From Owenia fusiformis (taxonomy: Eukaryota > Annelida > Polychaeta > Sabellida > Oweniidae), in assembly GCA_903813345.2 (NCBI GenBank), contig CAIIXF020000009.1, forward strand, positions 3,722,001 to 3,786,000: 64,000 nt of DNA. The letters are read 5' to 3'. Position numbers and translations under genes: made by a program. The stretch's first letter is position 1. Each line of letters begins with the position of its first letter. The notes under the pieces are model-generated. The model had not been told where the DNA came from, ran no database searches, and saw only the letters and a program-made list of their open reading frames with translations. Shown here one piece after another: positions 1-10,993 of this stretch.

Positions 1-117
1 CACTGTCCTCCTTTGGTTTATGTGAAAAGTAGCTAATACCCTCATGTATTGGTCAGTTTGTGTGTCACACGACTAATCCACACCATATGCTTCGTTCAAC
101 ATATTTTATGCTATTAA

Positions 118-1611
118 AGGCCCGGTCACACCGCCTAAACGTTGCTGGAGCGTTCCTTGAACGTTGAAAAAAATCATCAACGCTCGTAAACGTTCACCAC
201 CGTTTAACAAAAGTTGGCATCCGTTAAAGCAACGCTGTAAACGCTCGGCCAACGCGGATGTTTCTCGAGTGGCCATCCTAACGCTCCAAAAGTTTTGAGC
301 TGCTCAAAATATTGCGAGCGTTGAAAAGGTACAATTTTACGCCCTGGCAAAGTTTATTACCGCTCCACCAACGCCCAGTCAAAGTTTGGCACCGCTAGAC
401 GCAAGTTCGTGGACGCTTGAATCCGCTAGACCAACGCAGAAATCTTAAACGCTGGACCACCGCTGCTTCGCCAGCGTTGCCCGGGCGGCGATTAAACGTT
501 GCACAAACGTCGGTGGAGCGGTTGTGCACGTTTTATCAACGTACATGGGGTTGTTTGAACGGTGTCGGACGTTGTCGCAGCGTTCCATGGCGGCGATGAA
601 CTTTGCTTTGGCGTTGGTATAGAGGTGTCGGAGCGGGACCAGAATTTGGCTATAAATATGTGGAGAAATGCACCACTGTGTAGAACACTGTGGAGACACT
701 TGTGCATTTTACATTTGATATATATTCATGTCTGGCATTTCAATTTTTTGCATTGTAAATTCCTAAATTAAGCGCTCAAAGTTTGTGATTTGGATTTTAA
801 AAAGGTGAATTATGCGATTTTTGTTTTTCATTAAATGTTAATACAAATAGACTTTTACTGAGACCTTTATTCAAATATAGTATATACCTAGTGTTTTCAC
901 GTCAAGCAATTCAATAAATTATCTGTGAATTTTCTGCGCAGCTTGTAAAATGTTGCACTCGTCATGGTATTATACAAAAAGTTGATGCGCGCACAGCAAT
1001 GCAAAAATTTGTCATGCGTCATGATTATTACTTTGCTGTAAATGTTATTTGACATTGTTAAAGCAATTTGAACGTAAATCGGTTCCAAGTAATGGAAATG
1101 CAACGATTAAATTGTGATATGTTTGTTTGAAATGATATGAGAGATTATCAAAGAAAATTGTAATGTTATTCATTCTTAATGTCATATTACATTAATAGAA
1201 GCACTTTAGATTTAAAACATTTCTTCTTTAATCCTTGAAGGACTTTTGTTAAAGTTACAAATTCCAATAAAGGTCTTTACTCTTAAACACTTCCCAGTTG
1301 AAATAATTTCCCAGTAGTCAAACGCGATATGCTGCTAAACCAACGCTGTTGCTATTTATACCCCCGCCGAGGCAACGCTCTCATGCGCAGAACGCCGCTA
1401 TACCAACGCTCGCATTACCGCTAAACAAACGCTAGCTACCGCTCGCAACGGCTTAACCAACGCTAAAGCAACGCCGGCTTCAGCGGTGCACCGCTAAGCC
1501 AACGCCCGTGTTTTTGTTTTTTTCCCCATTTTGTGCGCGTTGACGAGCGTTGATGAATTTTTTCAACGTTCAAGGAACGCTCCAGCAACGTCCGGGCGGT
1601 GTGACCGGGCC
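118..1611. mobile_element. TTAA-flanked inverted-repeat DNA transposon, non-autonomous
   Basis: The two ends are inverted copies of each other over about 70 bp: AGGCCCGGTCACACCGCC at 118 and its reverse complement ending at 1611, with only a few mismatches. Both ends abut TTAA (114-117 and 1612-1615), which fits a TTAA target duplication as made by the piggyBac and Kolobok superfamilies. Both subterminal parts (118-620 and 1320-1600) are packed with short AACGCT/AACGTT/CCGCT motifs in both orientations. The centre is plain AT-rich DNA. No transposase reading frame is visible, so it would have to be moved in trans. The superfamily is not assigned beyond the target site. Confidence 0.8.
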
Positions 1612-1615
1612 TTAA

Positions 1616-2134
1616 GCTGCATATATAAACAGTACTGAAAGTTGCCATGTGTGAATACCGTTCCGGGTAGCAGGGTCCCTATATTTAAAAAAAATATCAA
1701 GAAAACTACATAAAATATATCATTTCACCATGAAATTAATACACAAAGTAGTTAGGTTGTTGGTCTTTATTATTGGAATAATAGTAATTTTATCAAAAAC
1801 CAACAAAATTAGAGCAGGGCGTCCAAGACTTTAAGATCACCCCTCGTATAACGAAATATAATTGTAAAACAATAATACATTTGGGTGGTTGTGTGGTAGG
1901 GTGGATATTTTCGTCTTTATTAGCTACTTGTCAGTTTTGGCATTTTATCCTGTTGAACAGCATGATACATTTTTTCCGTATATTCGATTCGATCATGCAA
2001 ATGGATTAAAAATCATTTGAAAATGTTTCTGTGAGTATAGTTTTTCAAGGGCCACACTTTGCGAGAGTCTACAATGTCATAACGCAAGTTTACTGTCTCT
2101 ACGAACTCATGCCAAATTCTAAGAAAATTGGGGA
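1616..2134. other. AT-rich intergenic DNA, nothing recognised
   Basis: No open frame, splice-bounded exon or repeat end was seen between the TTAA element and the next inverted-repeat element. Confidence 0.5.
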
Positions 2135-2923
2135 TGAGGCCAGCGGGGAACATGGGGTAAAACGGCCATAGGGGCAAAACGGCCACCCCTTAATTTTTTT
2201 TTAGCGAGATGTTTTTTTGCTACCTTGTTGTCATGTGAGATTAGTTGGTCACGTGATCTATCTTTTGGGCGCCATTTTTGAAGGTGAGCAGACGATTTCC
2301 TCATTTTGTAGCATCTTATAGATCTACCCCCTTTTTTACATTTGATGCTAAGGAATTATGACTCATTACTGCCATGAATACCGCAAACATCTTTAAGTCA
2401 ATACTTTTCATGATTAATAGATATGTTGATCTATTAAACAAAACAAAAAATACACTCGTATTTCCAAATGAACGCTCGTGGTTGCCTATCAAAGTTGTCA
2501 CGTGGTCTGGGGCAAAACCAGGGTGGCCGTTTTACCCCGTTTTGACTTTTTTCGTATTTTAATATTCGGAATGATTGTTTCAGACCATGGTAAGGCAGTA
2601 CGAAAGAAGTACCACGAGGGGGAGAAACTCCTCCAGAGTGCCCTAACAGCCATTTGAAGAGGCATGTCGGTAGCAATGTCTTCCAAGTATTATGGAATAC
2701 CCAGAAGTACACTGAGGAGGTGCGATTTACCCTAAGTTATTCACCAGTCTAAAAATTAAATCAAGCCTAAAATATGTAATGAATTATCCAATTTATACAA
2801 GTGAGTACCTATGTATATACACTTTAAAAAACAGTATATCTTATTTTAAACCAATTACTTAATTCTATTCTGGAGGCGTTCAAAAAAGGGTTCCTTACTA
2901 TGGCCGTTTTGCGCCATGTTCCC
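2135..2923 (+). mobile_element. pogo/Tigger-like DNA transposon remnant with inverted repeats
   Basis: Inverted ends GGGGAACATGGNGNAAAACG lie near 2137 and, reverse-complemented, near 2923. A shorter related inverted motif is at about 2505-2545. The interior carries a fragment of the N-terminal helix-turn-helix of a pogo-type transposase on the plus strand (2571-2735, separate entry). At about 0.8 kb it is far shorter than an autonomous pogo element, so it is a deleted copy. No clear TA target duplication was found at the ends, so the exact borders are approximate. Confidence 0.6.
2571..2735 (+). pseudogene. Broken pogo-like transposase, psq/CENP-B-type HTH fragment
   Basis: Reading from the ATG at 2571, the frame gives a short basic segment, then ALTAI, a TGA stop, RGMSV, and YYGIPRSTLRR. 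This follows the pattern of psq-type helix-turn-helix domains in pogo and Tigger transposases, where a G-M-S-V turn is followed by Y-G-(I/V)-P-R-S-T-L. Besides the internal TGA, a second frame just upstream begins MVRQYERST, suggesting a frameshift between the start and the helix. The frame closes at TAA 2733-2735. No DDE catalytic domain follows, so the gene is dead. Confidence 0.55.
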
Positions 2924-3178
2924 CTATTAGGAATAAATTAAATGTTACTTTGGAAATTGTATCTTTTTTAATGAAAATCTTACAATAAATAAGATGATAT
3001 GATCATTTTCAATAGATTAAAATATGAAGTTCAACATCATAATGTTATAGAATGTAGCTCATACAAAGACATGTCTATAGTCAATGATTAATTTTGGAAA
3101 CTGAGATGAAAGAACCTGAATGAGAAACGGGATTTAAAATACGCTGTCAGGTTTTTATTATGTATAGCTGTAGAGCCC
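2924..3178. other. AT-rich spacer, nothing recognised
   Basis: No coding or repeat structure was recognised. It ends in an uninterrupted run of C residues at about 3177-3195. Confidence 0.4.
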
Positions 3179-3195
3179 CCCCCCCCCCCCCCCCC

Positions 3196-3440
3196 AGTGT
3201 CCTGTAGATCGACCAATGTCCTGGCGGATGCCGTGCGGCCATCGGCCGATAGTCTTGCGATACCCGTGCGATATCCTTCTGATTTAGTTGTTTGCGGGCG
3301 CCGTACGATGCCTGTACTATGTGACCATACTCACGTCGAAATCAGGACATCGGGAAAAAGTCACCGGCGCCCGGTCGATTTAGAAATCGGCCGATGACTA
3401 CTCATCGGCCGGCGCCCGCCCGTATATGTGACCTAGGCAT
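3196..3440. repeat. GC-rich MITE fragments (CCGGCGCCC family)
   Basis: A conspicuously GC-rich island in AT-rich DNA. From about 3320 to 3440 it holds mutually inverted pieces of CCGGCGCCCG, ATCGGCCGATGA and ATATGTGACC. The same words are found in the better preserved copies at 3471 and 20722. It looks like one or two degraded or nested copies of that small inverted-repeat element. Confidence 0.5.
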
Positions 3441-3470
3441 CAGGTATCGGCAAATAAAACAACAAAGTAA

Positions 3471-3611
3471 TACCTGGGTCACATATGCTCCGATCCGTCA
3501 GCCGGCGCCCGACCGATTGAGTGTTTTGTTCAATATTGTATTCAATTTTGAACAAAATACTCAATCGGCCGCGCGCCGTAGTAAAAATTAGAGCAATTGT
3601 GACCAAGGCAT
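3471..3611. mobile_element. MITE of the CCGGCGCCC family, inserted in the duplicated SCP intron
   Basis: The ends are inverted (CCTGGGTCACATATGCTCCG at the left, its complement at the right), as are the inner arms CGATTGAGTGTTTTGTTCAA. The duplicate locus at about 21053 reads straight through this point without the element, giving an empty site. It therefore inserted into the left copy after the segmental duplication. Confidence 0.7.
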
Positions 3612-3650
3612 AAGTCTCATTTATATTCATTACAAAAAAGTCAGTCTCAC

Positions 3651-6600
3651 CATTCTTATCCATTATGAAAAAAGTCACTGCCATGAATTCTTTGTACCAA
3701 AAAGGTGTGTAGTTTTGCTTGTTGTATTGGACGGCAAAATTATCCCAGAAAATGCACCATTCACTCAGATTTATCTAAAAAATATAATAACACAAAGGGT
3801 TACATCTAAAAGCACAAAGCAAAGTAACAAATGCGTTTAAGGACATTTAAACATAATACGTGATAAAACTACAGGTATATTTAAATCACATTCAGTCTCA
3901 ATTCATTGACAATATCCTATGAGAATGACATCTGGAAATCTAGATATTCGAGAGATGTTGGCCATTTTGAATAAAACAACAATATCCGCATAATTTTTAT
4001 CTTAATTTTATCTGAAACCTCTTAACCATACAAATATATACTAATATGACACCTTACGCCATAACACAATACATTGAGTCTCGGGCTTAAATTGTTTTCA
4101 AACATTTTAAAAAAATTCAAAATCATCTTACAGATACGAAATCAATAAATGAACATATTTTCAATGAAATCTTTTGCAAGAGTCAAGCTGGCGAAATATC
4201 AATTTCAATCCATAGAGTCTAGTCATTACCACGACAACCGTTTGATGGAATGTTACGTGAAATAGTGTGATATGATTGGATGAAATTGGAAACACCTTGG
4301 CTAACTATGTGTGAATTTAGAATTTGAATCGCGAGGTGTGGTCTTTTCAAAAAAAAGTCAAAAAAATAAAACAAGAAACGTCGTGTACAAAATGTCCCCA
4401 GCAATGGGTGATCCCGTCAAATGGCTATCCCAAAAATGAGTAGACAAGACTTAAGCAACACAATATGAGGACGGGAAATCCAAAATGGCCACCTTAAATT
4501 TTATCAAGAATGCCATGACACTAATCAGTTCTAGATTTTCATACTAAGAATCATTCCTGAAAATTTGAAATTGATCTACCGAACGGTTCGACCGAAAACG
4601 CGTGGACAAGACTTTACTGACAAAATTTTAGGACGGAAAATTCAAAAAGGCTGCCTTGACATTTACCCAGAATGCCAAAAAACTTACTTTTAGTTTTAAA
4701 AATTAGTCATATCTAGATTTTCATACTAAGAACCACCCCTGAGAATTTGAAATTGATCCGTCAAACAGTTAACCAGAAAACGTGTAAACAATACATGTGC
4801 TTTACAGACAAGATTTTAGGATGGAAAATCCAAAAATGGCCGCCTTGACATTTACCCAGAATGTCAAAAAACTTAGTTTTAGTTTTTAAAATTAGTCAGT
4901 TCTAGATTTTCATACTAAAAACCACCCATGAGAATTTGAAATTGATCCGTCAAACAGTTAACCAGAAAACGAGTAAACAAGACTTTACAGACAAGATTTT
5001 AGAATGGAAAATCCAAAAATTGCCGCCTTGACATTTACCCAGAATGTCAAAAACTAATCAGTTCTAGATTTCCATACTAAGAATCATCCCTGAAAATTTG
5101 AAAATGATCTACCAAACGGTTCACCTGAAAACGCGTCGACAAGACTTTACTGACAAGATTTTATTTGGAAATGCATAGACAAGACTTCACAGACAAGATT
5201 TTAGGACGGAAAAAGTGATAATGAGTTTTTGCTGATTTCTTTTTACAAAATTATCACAAATAACCACCATTAACAATAACAAAGAATTTTACAACAAAGT
5301 ACACCTGAAATTATTTATAAAGCTACTAAATAGTTCAAGTATGAAAACTCAAAAACACCATTCAATATGATACAAAGTATAACCGCACGCTAACTTTTCT
5401 TAAGACATTAAAAATGGCTGCCATGACTGAGCTTACAGGTCCAAAACCTAATCAGATCTAGAATGAAGTGAGCTGAACAAGATATTAAAGTTTTAAAAGC
5501 AACCGTGCAGCCGTTTTTCTTTAATTTTGCAGACAAGGATTTTAGCATTTGACTTCAAAATGGCCGATAGGAAGTAGGTATCGAGTTAAAATTTTTCAAC
5601 CATATCTTTATGCACTCATAAGTTATCCCTGAAAATTTGAAGGTGAAATCTTTAGCGGTTTTGGAGAAAACAGCCGGACGTACGGACGGACAGACAGACA
5701 AACGGACGGACGGACGAACGGACGCACCTAGGCCGACAATATAGCCCCACACTATGTGGTGGTGACATAAAAAGTGGTCGAGGTTCGAATCTTTTGGGCT
5801 GTTGATTATGAATTTATACTTATTTTCAATTTCAGAAAACTACGACATTTTGACATTTTCATTGTTGGAAAATATCGTGTTGTGTCGTCCCCAGGGAGCC
5901 AATCCTCCTTGTTCTGAAAGCTCTTATAATAGTTATTCAAATAAATATGAGGACCTTTCAAAAGTATAGATGAATTGTATTCATTATTTGCTTTCTTACA
6001 AAATACATCTATGCGTATGGAAACAAAAAAAATGACTTGGCTTCAAAATGTACACTTTCTGAAGAGCCATTTAGAAACTGGATGAAAATTAATTGGCCAG
6101 ACGTTAAAATGACCTGCCTCCCCGCAGTTTATCTATTCGCTATAGGTTATGCAAACTTAAAGGATGTGAACATTTTAACAATTTTCATGAATCTGAACTT
6201 AAATTATGGATGCAGCATAATAAGCATAACAATAATATAAATAACATTACATGGAATGGTCACCCTTTGGTTTTTTATAATTGGATAAAGAGAGGACATG
6301 AATGATATTGTCAAAATTGGTAGACTTTGTATGAGGAATTGATATGTGAAATTGGAAAAACCGGTCAAACTAAACTTCAATATAATATGCTGAAAGCTTG
6401 CATAAAACAGAATTTGTATGAATTAAACAACACTGATCAAACATTTTATTTTAACAATATTAATATTAAAAATGTATCATCACAAAACATCAGAGAGTCA
6501 CTTGTTCAAAAAAGAATGTGCAAAATTAAATATAATGGCATAGACATATCTGAAGGAATATGGAAATCCATTTTTCATTGTACAAAAGAAGCATCATTGT

Positions 6601-8843
6601 TAGTTATACAATGGAAGATTTTGCATAACATATACCCTAATGGTACTTATCTCAAAAAATGTAAAATAGAAAATAGTGATTTATGCAAACAATGCATTGC
6701 AAGAAATGATAGCTTACATTTTTTTAGTTACTTGTCCTTCTATAAGTATTTTATGGCAAGGTAGCCAGTTAAACGATAAGGAAAAGTTAGGTCTGACTGA
6801 AACGATGCCAGATTTATTTTACAAAACGCTCATTATTAAGAAAACTTTTCATGATTTTAAATATAAGAACTGTGAAGGAAATGTATTATCTTTATACGAG
6901 GGCGAAAAAGCTCTCAGATTGTAAATATTTTGTAATGTATATGTAAATATGTTATTTGGAATAAAAAAGGTTATGCTAGCCTTGGCCTTAAACCCAGACT
7001 TAGACCAAGACAAGCAACAATTTACCTGTTTGATGTGTTTCACAAGAGTGACTTTGATAGAAAGCCAATGAAGATAATACATTTAATAATTGTCTTAGCT
7101 TGAAACTTATGAAAGCTTGGGTTTTTACGTACCGACTTATTTTGATCCTCATCTGCGAGAAGCCATAATATGGTCAACATATTCAGTTTCATGTAAGATG
7201 CTCTATCATACATTGGGTGGTCGGGTGACAACCCCTTTGCCTCTACCATATTCTGAAATATTTTTTTCGAATTAAGGATTTAAGCCCTGGATTCAGTGCA
7301 TTGCGTATTGAATCATTTCATTGAAGTAGTTGTTTCCAAAATCTTTGCATGACCTCGCAGCAGGAATGTAAAGTTTAGGAAACAACGCCAGGGTTGAATG
7401 AAGCAGCCACAATGCATTAAGTATTTGGCTTAAATTCTTTTCAAACACAATTACATTGCAAAATATTTTTACTAGATCAGCTAAAAGTCACTATAATAAT
7501 TTAACAAATAATATCAATTTCAATATGTAGAGTCAAGTTAAATACTGCATTTGTCATTTGATTCCCCATGGGTTCAGATGACCTCCTGGAACTCTAATTG
7601 CCTGATCCCATATGGAGTCTCATTGGCATCAAGCCATGCTAACGCAATCTAAAATCAGCTCGGGGTATATTTTATCTTATATTTTCAGACTGATTTTTTA
7701 TCTCTTCTTTGAAATACAGGATATGGTCTTTTTAGTCTTCGGATGAACTTTAGATCCTTTTTGGCCTTTTTGGTATTTTACACACTGATATTTTGACTAG
7801 GATTCGTAACCATGTAGCATTACATCACAAAATGATAATTACTCATTTGAAGAGTCCTCCACACGAGCGTCTCATATTGCCTATTGTTAGGGGAAAATAT
7901 GCTTTTGGAGACAAAGGGGATTAGTACAGACACTAACAACAATTAAAAATATACGTACATCGAAAAACTTGTTGAAGTCCTCTTGTTCAATTGATCCGTT
8001 GCCATCCAAATCTGAAAAACATTATAATTACTTTATTTTTACATAAATTCCATATATCAACTGACGAGGCCATCTCCCCTTTAAACCCATGGGCGTAGCA
8101 AGGGATATGGCATTGAACTTTGGCTATTGCTTCACCAAAATAAAATAATAAATAGCGTTTCATGCTTGCATGTCAATTAAATTACTGAAATGACGTGATA
8201 CTAAAGAGTTCAAGCTTGTAATGTTTTTCACAACGTAAGGTCCCTGAACGCAAAGTAATGCGTCGAGTCTCAGAGTTTCGTGTTAAGAACGGAAAATACC
8301 ACGTTCGGAGTCAACGGGAATCATACTCGCGTTTGTTGATTACTATGCTGGTAATTTTGACTTCGATACACACGACAGTAGAATTATTTCTGAAGAAGAT
8401 GACGTATAAGTCGCGCACGTTTTGGCTCTAAACATCTTACTAAACGAGCTTATTAGAAATGTGTATTGGAAAACCAACTATAGAACTACCAATGACACAT
8501 TACATTCTACGGTGTAGTGTAAGTAAATACTGAAGCCGAATGGTTATTCAAGCGAGAAAGCTATATACATTTGCATATCGGCGATTGATACGTATACGTT
8601 GTCGTCTCGATATCATATACAAGCTTAAACTCTCTACTTATACTACCATTAAAAATAAGTTCTTATGTATTATTTTTAGGTCTTTCCGTTTATTAAACAA
8701 TTTGTAATTGTCTGTGTTTAGCGAATGAATTAAGTGAAATTATATGTATTGTTAAAGAAATGTACTCACCAAACCAAATTTCAAACTGATACTTCATTTT
8801 CGACATCCAAAAAGGATCATCTTTGAAACCTGTTGCCGCCATT
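3651..8843 (-). CDS. Sarcoplasmic calcium-binding protein-like, partial paralogue (4 exons)
   Basis: Exons in transcript order are 8770-8843, 7959-8011, 7133-7252 and 3651-3774. Each has AG/GT borders and the same phase and length as module 1 of the gene at 14.9-25.3 kb. The first exon begins at a splice acceptor directly before an ATG at 8842. It is followed by an EF-hand loop starting D-L-D-G-N-G, a second loop D-E-D-Q-N-K-S, and the start of a third (M-D-K-N). All 123 codons are open, so this is not obviously a pseudogene. The last two exons expected for a full SCP module are not found between 3650 and the window start, which is occupied by transposons. They may lie outside the window or be lost. 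Confidence 0.8.
4350..5768. mobile_element. 1.4-kb dispersed element with internal 180-bp tandem repeats and a hairpin end
   Basis: The duplicate locus (about 22550) lacks this block at a clean point, AAATAAAAAAGTGG, so it is an insertion specific to the left copy. Inside are four imperfect units of about 170-190 bp (4500-5200), each with GAATTTGAAATTGATCCG, AACCAGAAAACG and TGCCTTGACATTTACCC-like words. It then ends with an ACGG/ACAG microsatellite (5688-5725) and a terminal motif ATGTGGTGGTGACATAA (5755-5771), shared with short repeats elsewhere in the window. No coding frame is visible and the class is unknown. Confidence 0.65.
6153..6967 (+). mobile_element. 5'-truncated L1-like non-LTR retrotransposon insertion
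   Basis: The insertion carries the C-terminal end of an L1-type ORF2 reading plus. First come relics around TWNGHPL and FYNWIK, then an open frame at 6327-6764, then a frame change near 6720 in the middle of a zinc knuckle (LCKQC followed by H and C). The 9-bp word AGGTTATGC flanks the block on both sides (6144-6152 and 6968-6976). An A-rich end (AATAAAAAA) precedes the right copy. These are the signs of target-primed insertion of a 5'-truncated LINE. The duplicate locus near 22990 lacks it. Confidence 0.75.
6327..6764 (+). pseudogene. L1-like ORF2 C-terminal fragment
   Basis: A 145-codon frame ends in the pattern typical of L1-type ORF2 tails: a tryptophan-rich helix (QWKILHNIYPNGT), a K-x-x-K-I-E-N-S-D-L-C stretch, then a C-x2-C...H...C knuckle. 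The knuckle is split by a frameshift: H and the last C are read in the frame that continues to 6924. The reverse transcriptase and endonuclease domains are missing. It is a dead 5'-truncated copy. Confidence 0.7.
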
Positions 8844-8956
8844 CTGAAAAAAAGATGTGCGTCCCCTACGTTGAGAAAAGGCAAAGTGAATTGGCCCAAA
8901 AATGATATACTTTATGCAGTATAAAGGTGTAACGTCAAATGTTTCATTGAGTAATA

Positions 8957-9402
8957 ACAGGGTAGGCCAAAAAATAGTACGCACTTTTATATGAACTTTT
9001 TCTGGCTTTCAATCATGTGGTTTCATGATGATGGTGATTCATTTGGATCAATACATTGGAAAAATCGTTAAAATCTTGATAATTAGGAAAACATGGCACG
9101 ACTTTAAAACAAACATAAGAAGGAGGTGAAAATGTCAAGACAAATGATCAAACCATTTCATAAGAATTCATTGTTTTGAATATTGTTTCGTTTTATACAT
9201 TTTCGTAACAAAATGAGTTTGGGAAAATAATTAGGCTCTTAACATCAACAGACGATTTTATCTGATTTTGACAAGGTATTCAATTTTAACTTCCGGATTC
9301 CTTATTGTACCTGTAAACCTCTATCGATTTCTGCATTCGTTATCATTTAAATGGCATGAGAGGATCTCAAATATAAGATTACTAAGTTTTCGCCCACCCT
9401 GT
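8957..9402. mobile_element. Mariner-type MITE (CAGGGTGGGC ends), left copy
   Basis: Inverted ends ACAGGGTAGGCCAAAAA (8957) and CGCCCACCCTGT (to 9402) are flanked by TA, as expected for Tc1/mariner-type insertion. A matching pair is present in the right duplication copy at about 25426 and 26113, so the insertion predates the duplication. There is no transposase frame inside. Confidence 0.55.
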
Positions 9403-9802
9403 ATATGGATTTAAATGTGACCTAGTTTGGCTTTTAACCAGACACAGCTGGGGCCTGGTAGGTTCCAATTCAAACGTGGACAAGTTTATTATTACAGGAA
9501 GGGGGTAATTGTGAAGTGTATTCCATATGAAACTTATTATGTAAAGATAAAAACGGGATCAACAATACAACATTTCCTTGGGAAGTGTAGAACAAAATTC
9601 CCCTGGGAAATGTAGTATATTTTATTTTACACCAGCACGTACATCGTTCGTTTGGCTTTCGTTCATCAGTTGTTATATACATGTTGTTATATGTGCTATC
9701 ATTTTGATACAAGCATTTTGAACATAAACGACAGGGGGAATTTCCAAAAAAATGGCCGGATAAAATTCTAAAAACAATTCAATTGTATCATAATGTCGAT
9801 CA

Positions 9803-10993
9803 AAAGTAAATAGAAATGTTTTGTTGATACCATTTTTAACTGAGCCTGACTGTAAAAATCAGGCAAAATTGGAGAAATCGTCCACACGGTGATTTTTAGA
9901 TTTCCATTTTCTTCTTTATTTTAAAGTGGTAGTTTGTGGTGTTATTGTCAACTTTGAGTATATGATAATGTCTGATAATATCGTTTATCCTAGCATCGGC
10001 GTTGCTAAGAAATAAGGGTCAACAACCTGTTTTTGCATGTAAAATAGTCCCAAAATTACCTTAAAAATCCTGTTTTTGCAAGAGTTCTCACCATGCACGT
10101 ATATCACAAGTTAAATGCAAAATAACATATCAACACATTGTAGCATGCCTCAAAATTTTCTTGAGACATTATGTTATCCCGGAAACTTGGTTGCTATGGT
10201 AACCAGGGACCTATGAACCTAGAAGTACCAATTTCTTGTAAAAAATGGTATGTTTTTAAGGCCAATGTTCTCAAAATTTGAAAGGAGTTGAATATAATGA
10301 CAAGTACTACCATGTAGAGAAACACAAATACTACAATAACCGAATATCTTGCATTCATTGATCGACAACTTTAAAATATTCTCCGATCATCTGTATTTTT
10401 TGTTAAAAAACAGCGACAAAATGACGGTTTTCTCATTGTTTTACTTTGGTATATTGTAGTAAACAGGAAGACAAACCCTACAAATTTAAGTCAAATTGAG
10501 CAAACAAAGAATTAAAAAATATGTAAGGGTTGAGATTTTTCTAATGTAGTTGCTATGGTAACGGCGTCTATGTGTTATTTATGAAATAAGACATATTTTG
10601 ACCTATGTTTGTTTGATTTTCATGAAATTTGAACCAAATGAAAAGTATTGAAAAGTTTAACTGAGTTGATCACTATATATGCAAATTAACTCATTTGCAT
10701 ATTGATTGTGACGTCATAATAAGATTTTGCCCCATATTTAAGAGATATCTTATATCACATCATACTTTTCATTACAGCATGGTAATTGTCCATTGGCATT
10801 GTCCATTTAAGTTTTTAGATATCTACACATACCTACTGTATCTTTATTCACAAGAATTAGTTCAAGTATACTCACTCATTATGATGTAGATACAGCCCCC
10901 TCCCCCATTAAGATAGCAGGGCTTAAGTTAGGGGGCCTTTTGGGCATTATTGGGCTTTTTTGGCTGATTGTAAATAATGGGCCCTAGATTTCC
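9803..10993. other. AT-rich intergenic DNA, nothing recognised
   Basis: No exon-like segment with splice borders was found on either strand. The word GCTATGGTAAC occurs twice (about 10192 and 10551). The region holds no recognised transposon end or coding frame. Confidence 0.45.

Larger units (their letters stand above)
3452..9800. repeat. Segmental duplication, left copy
   Basis: Collinear with 21036-26545. Exons, intron sequence and about 950 bp upstream of the first shared exon are all matched. The copies differ by insertions: this one gained a MITE (3471-3611), a 1.4-kb tandem-repeat element (about 4350-5768) and an L1-like insertion (6153-6967). The right copy gained about 0.7 kb at 21.5-22.3 kb, a small foldback at 25.86-25.96 kb and a minisatellite expansion at 26.53 kb. 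Exons are less diverged than introns. Confidence 0.85.

Noticed and set aside
417-771. Overlapping small frames on both strands
   Set aside because: They fall in the motif-rich arm of the TTAA element, whose GC-rich repeats happen to lack stops.
6327-6924. Host gene of 145 aa
   Set aside because: Flanked by a 9-bp target duplication and A-rich tail, frameshifted, and matching L1-type ORF2 tails; absent from the duplicate locus.
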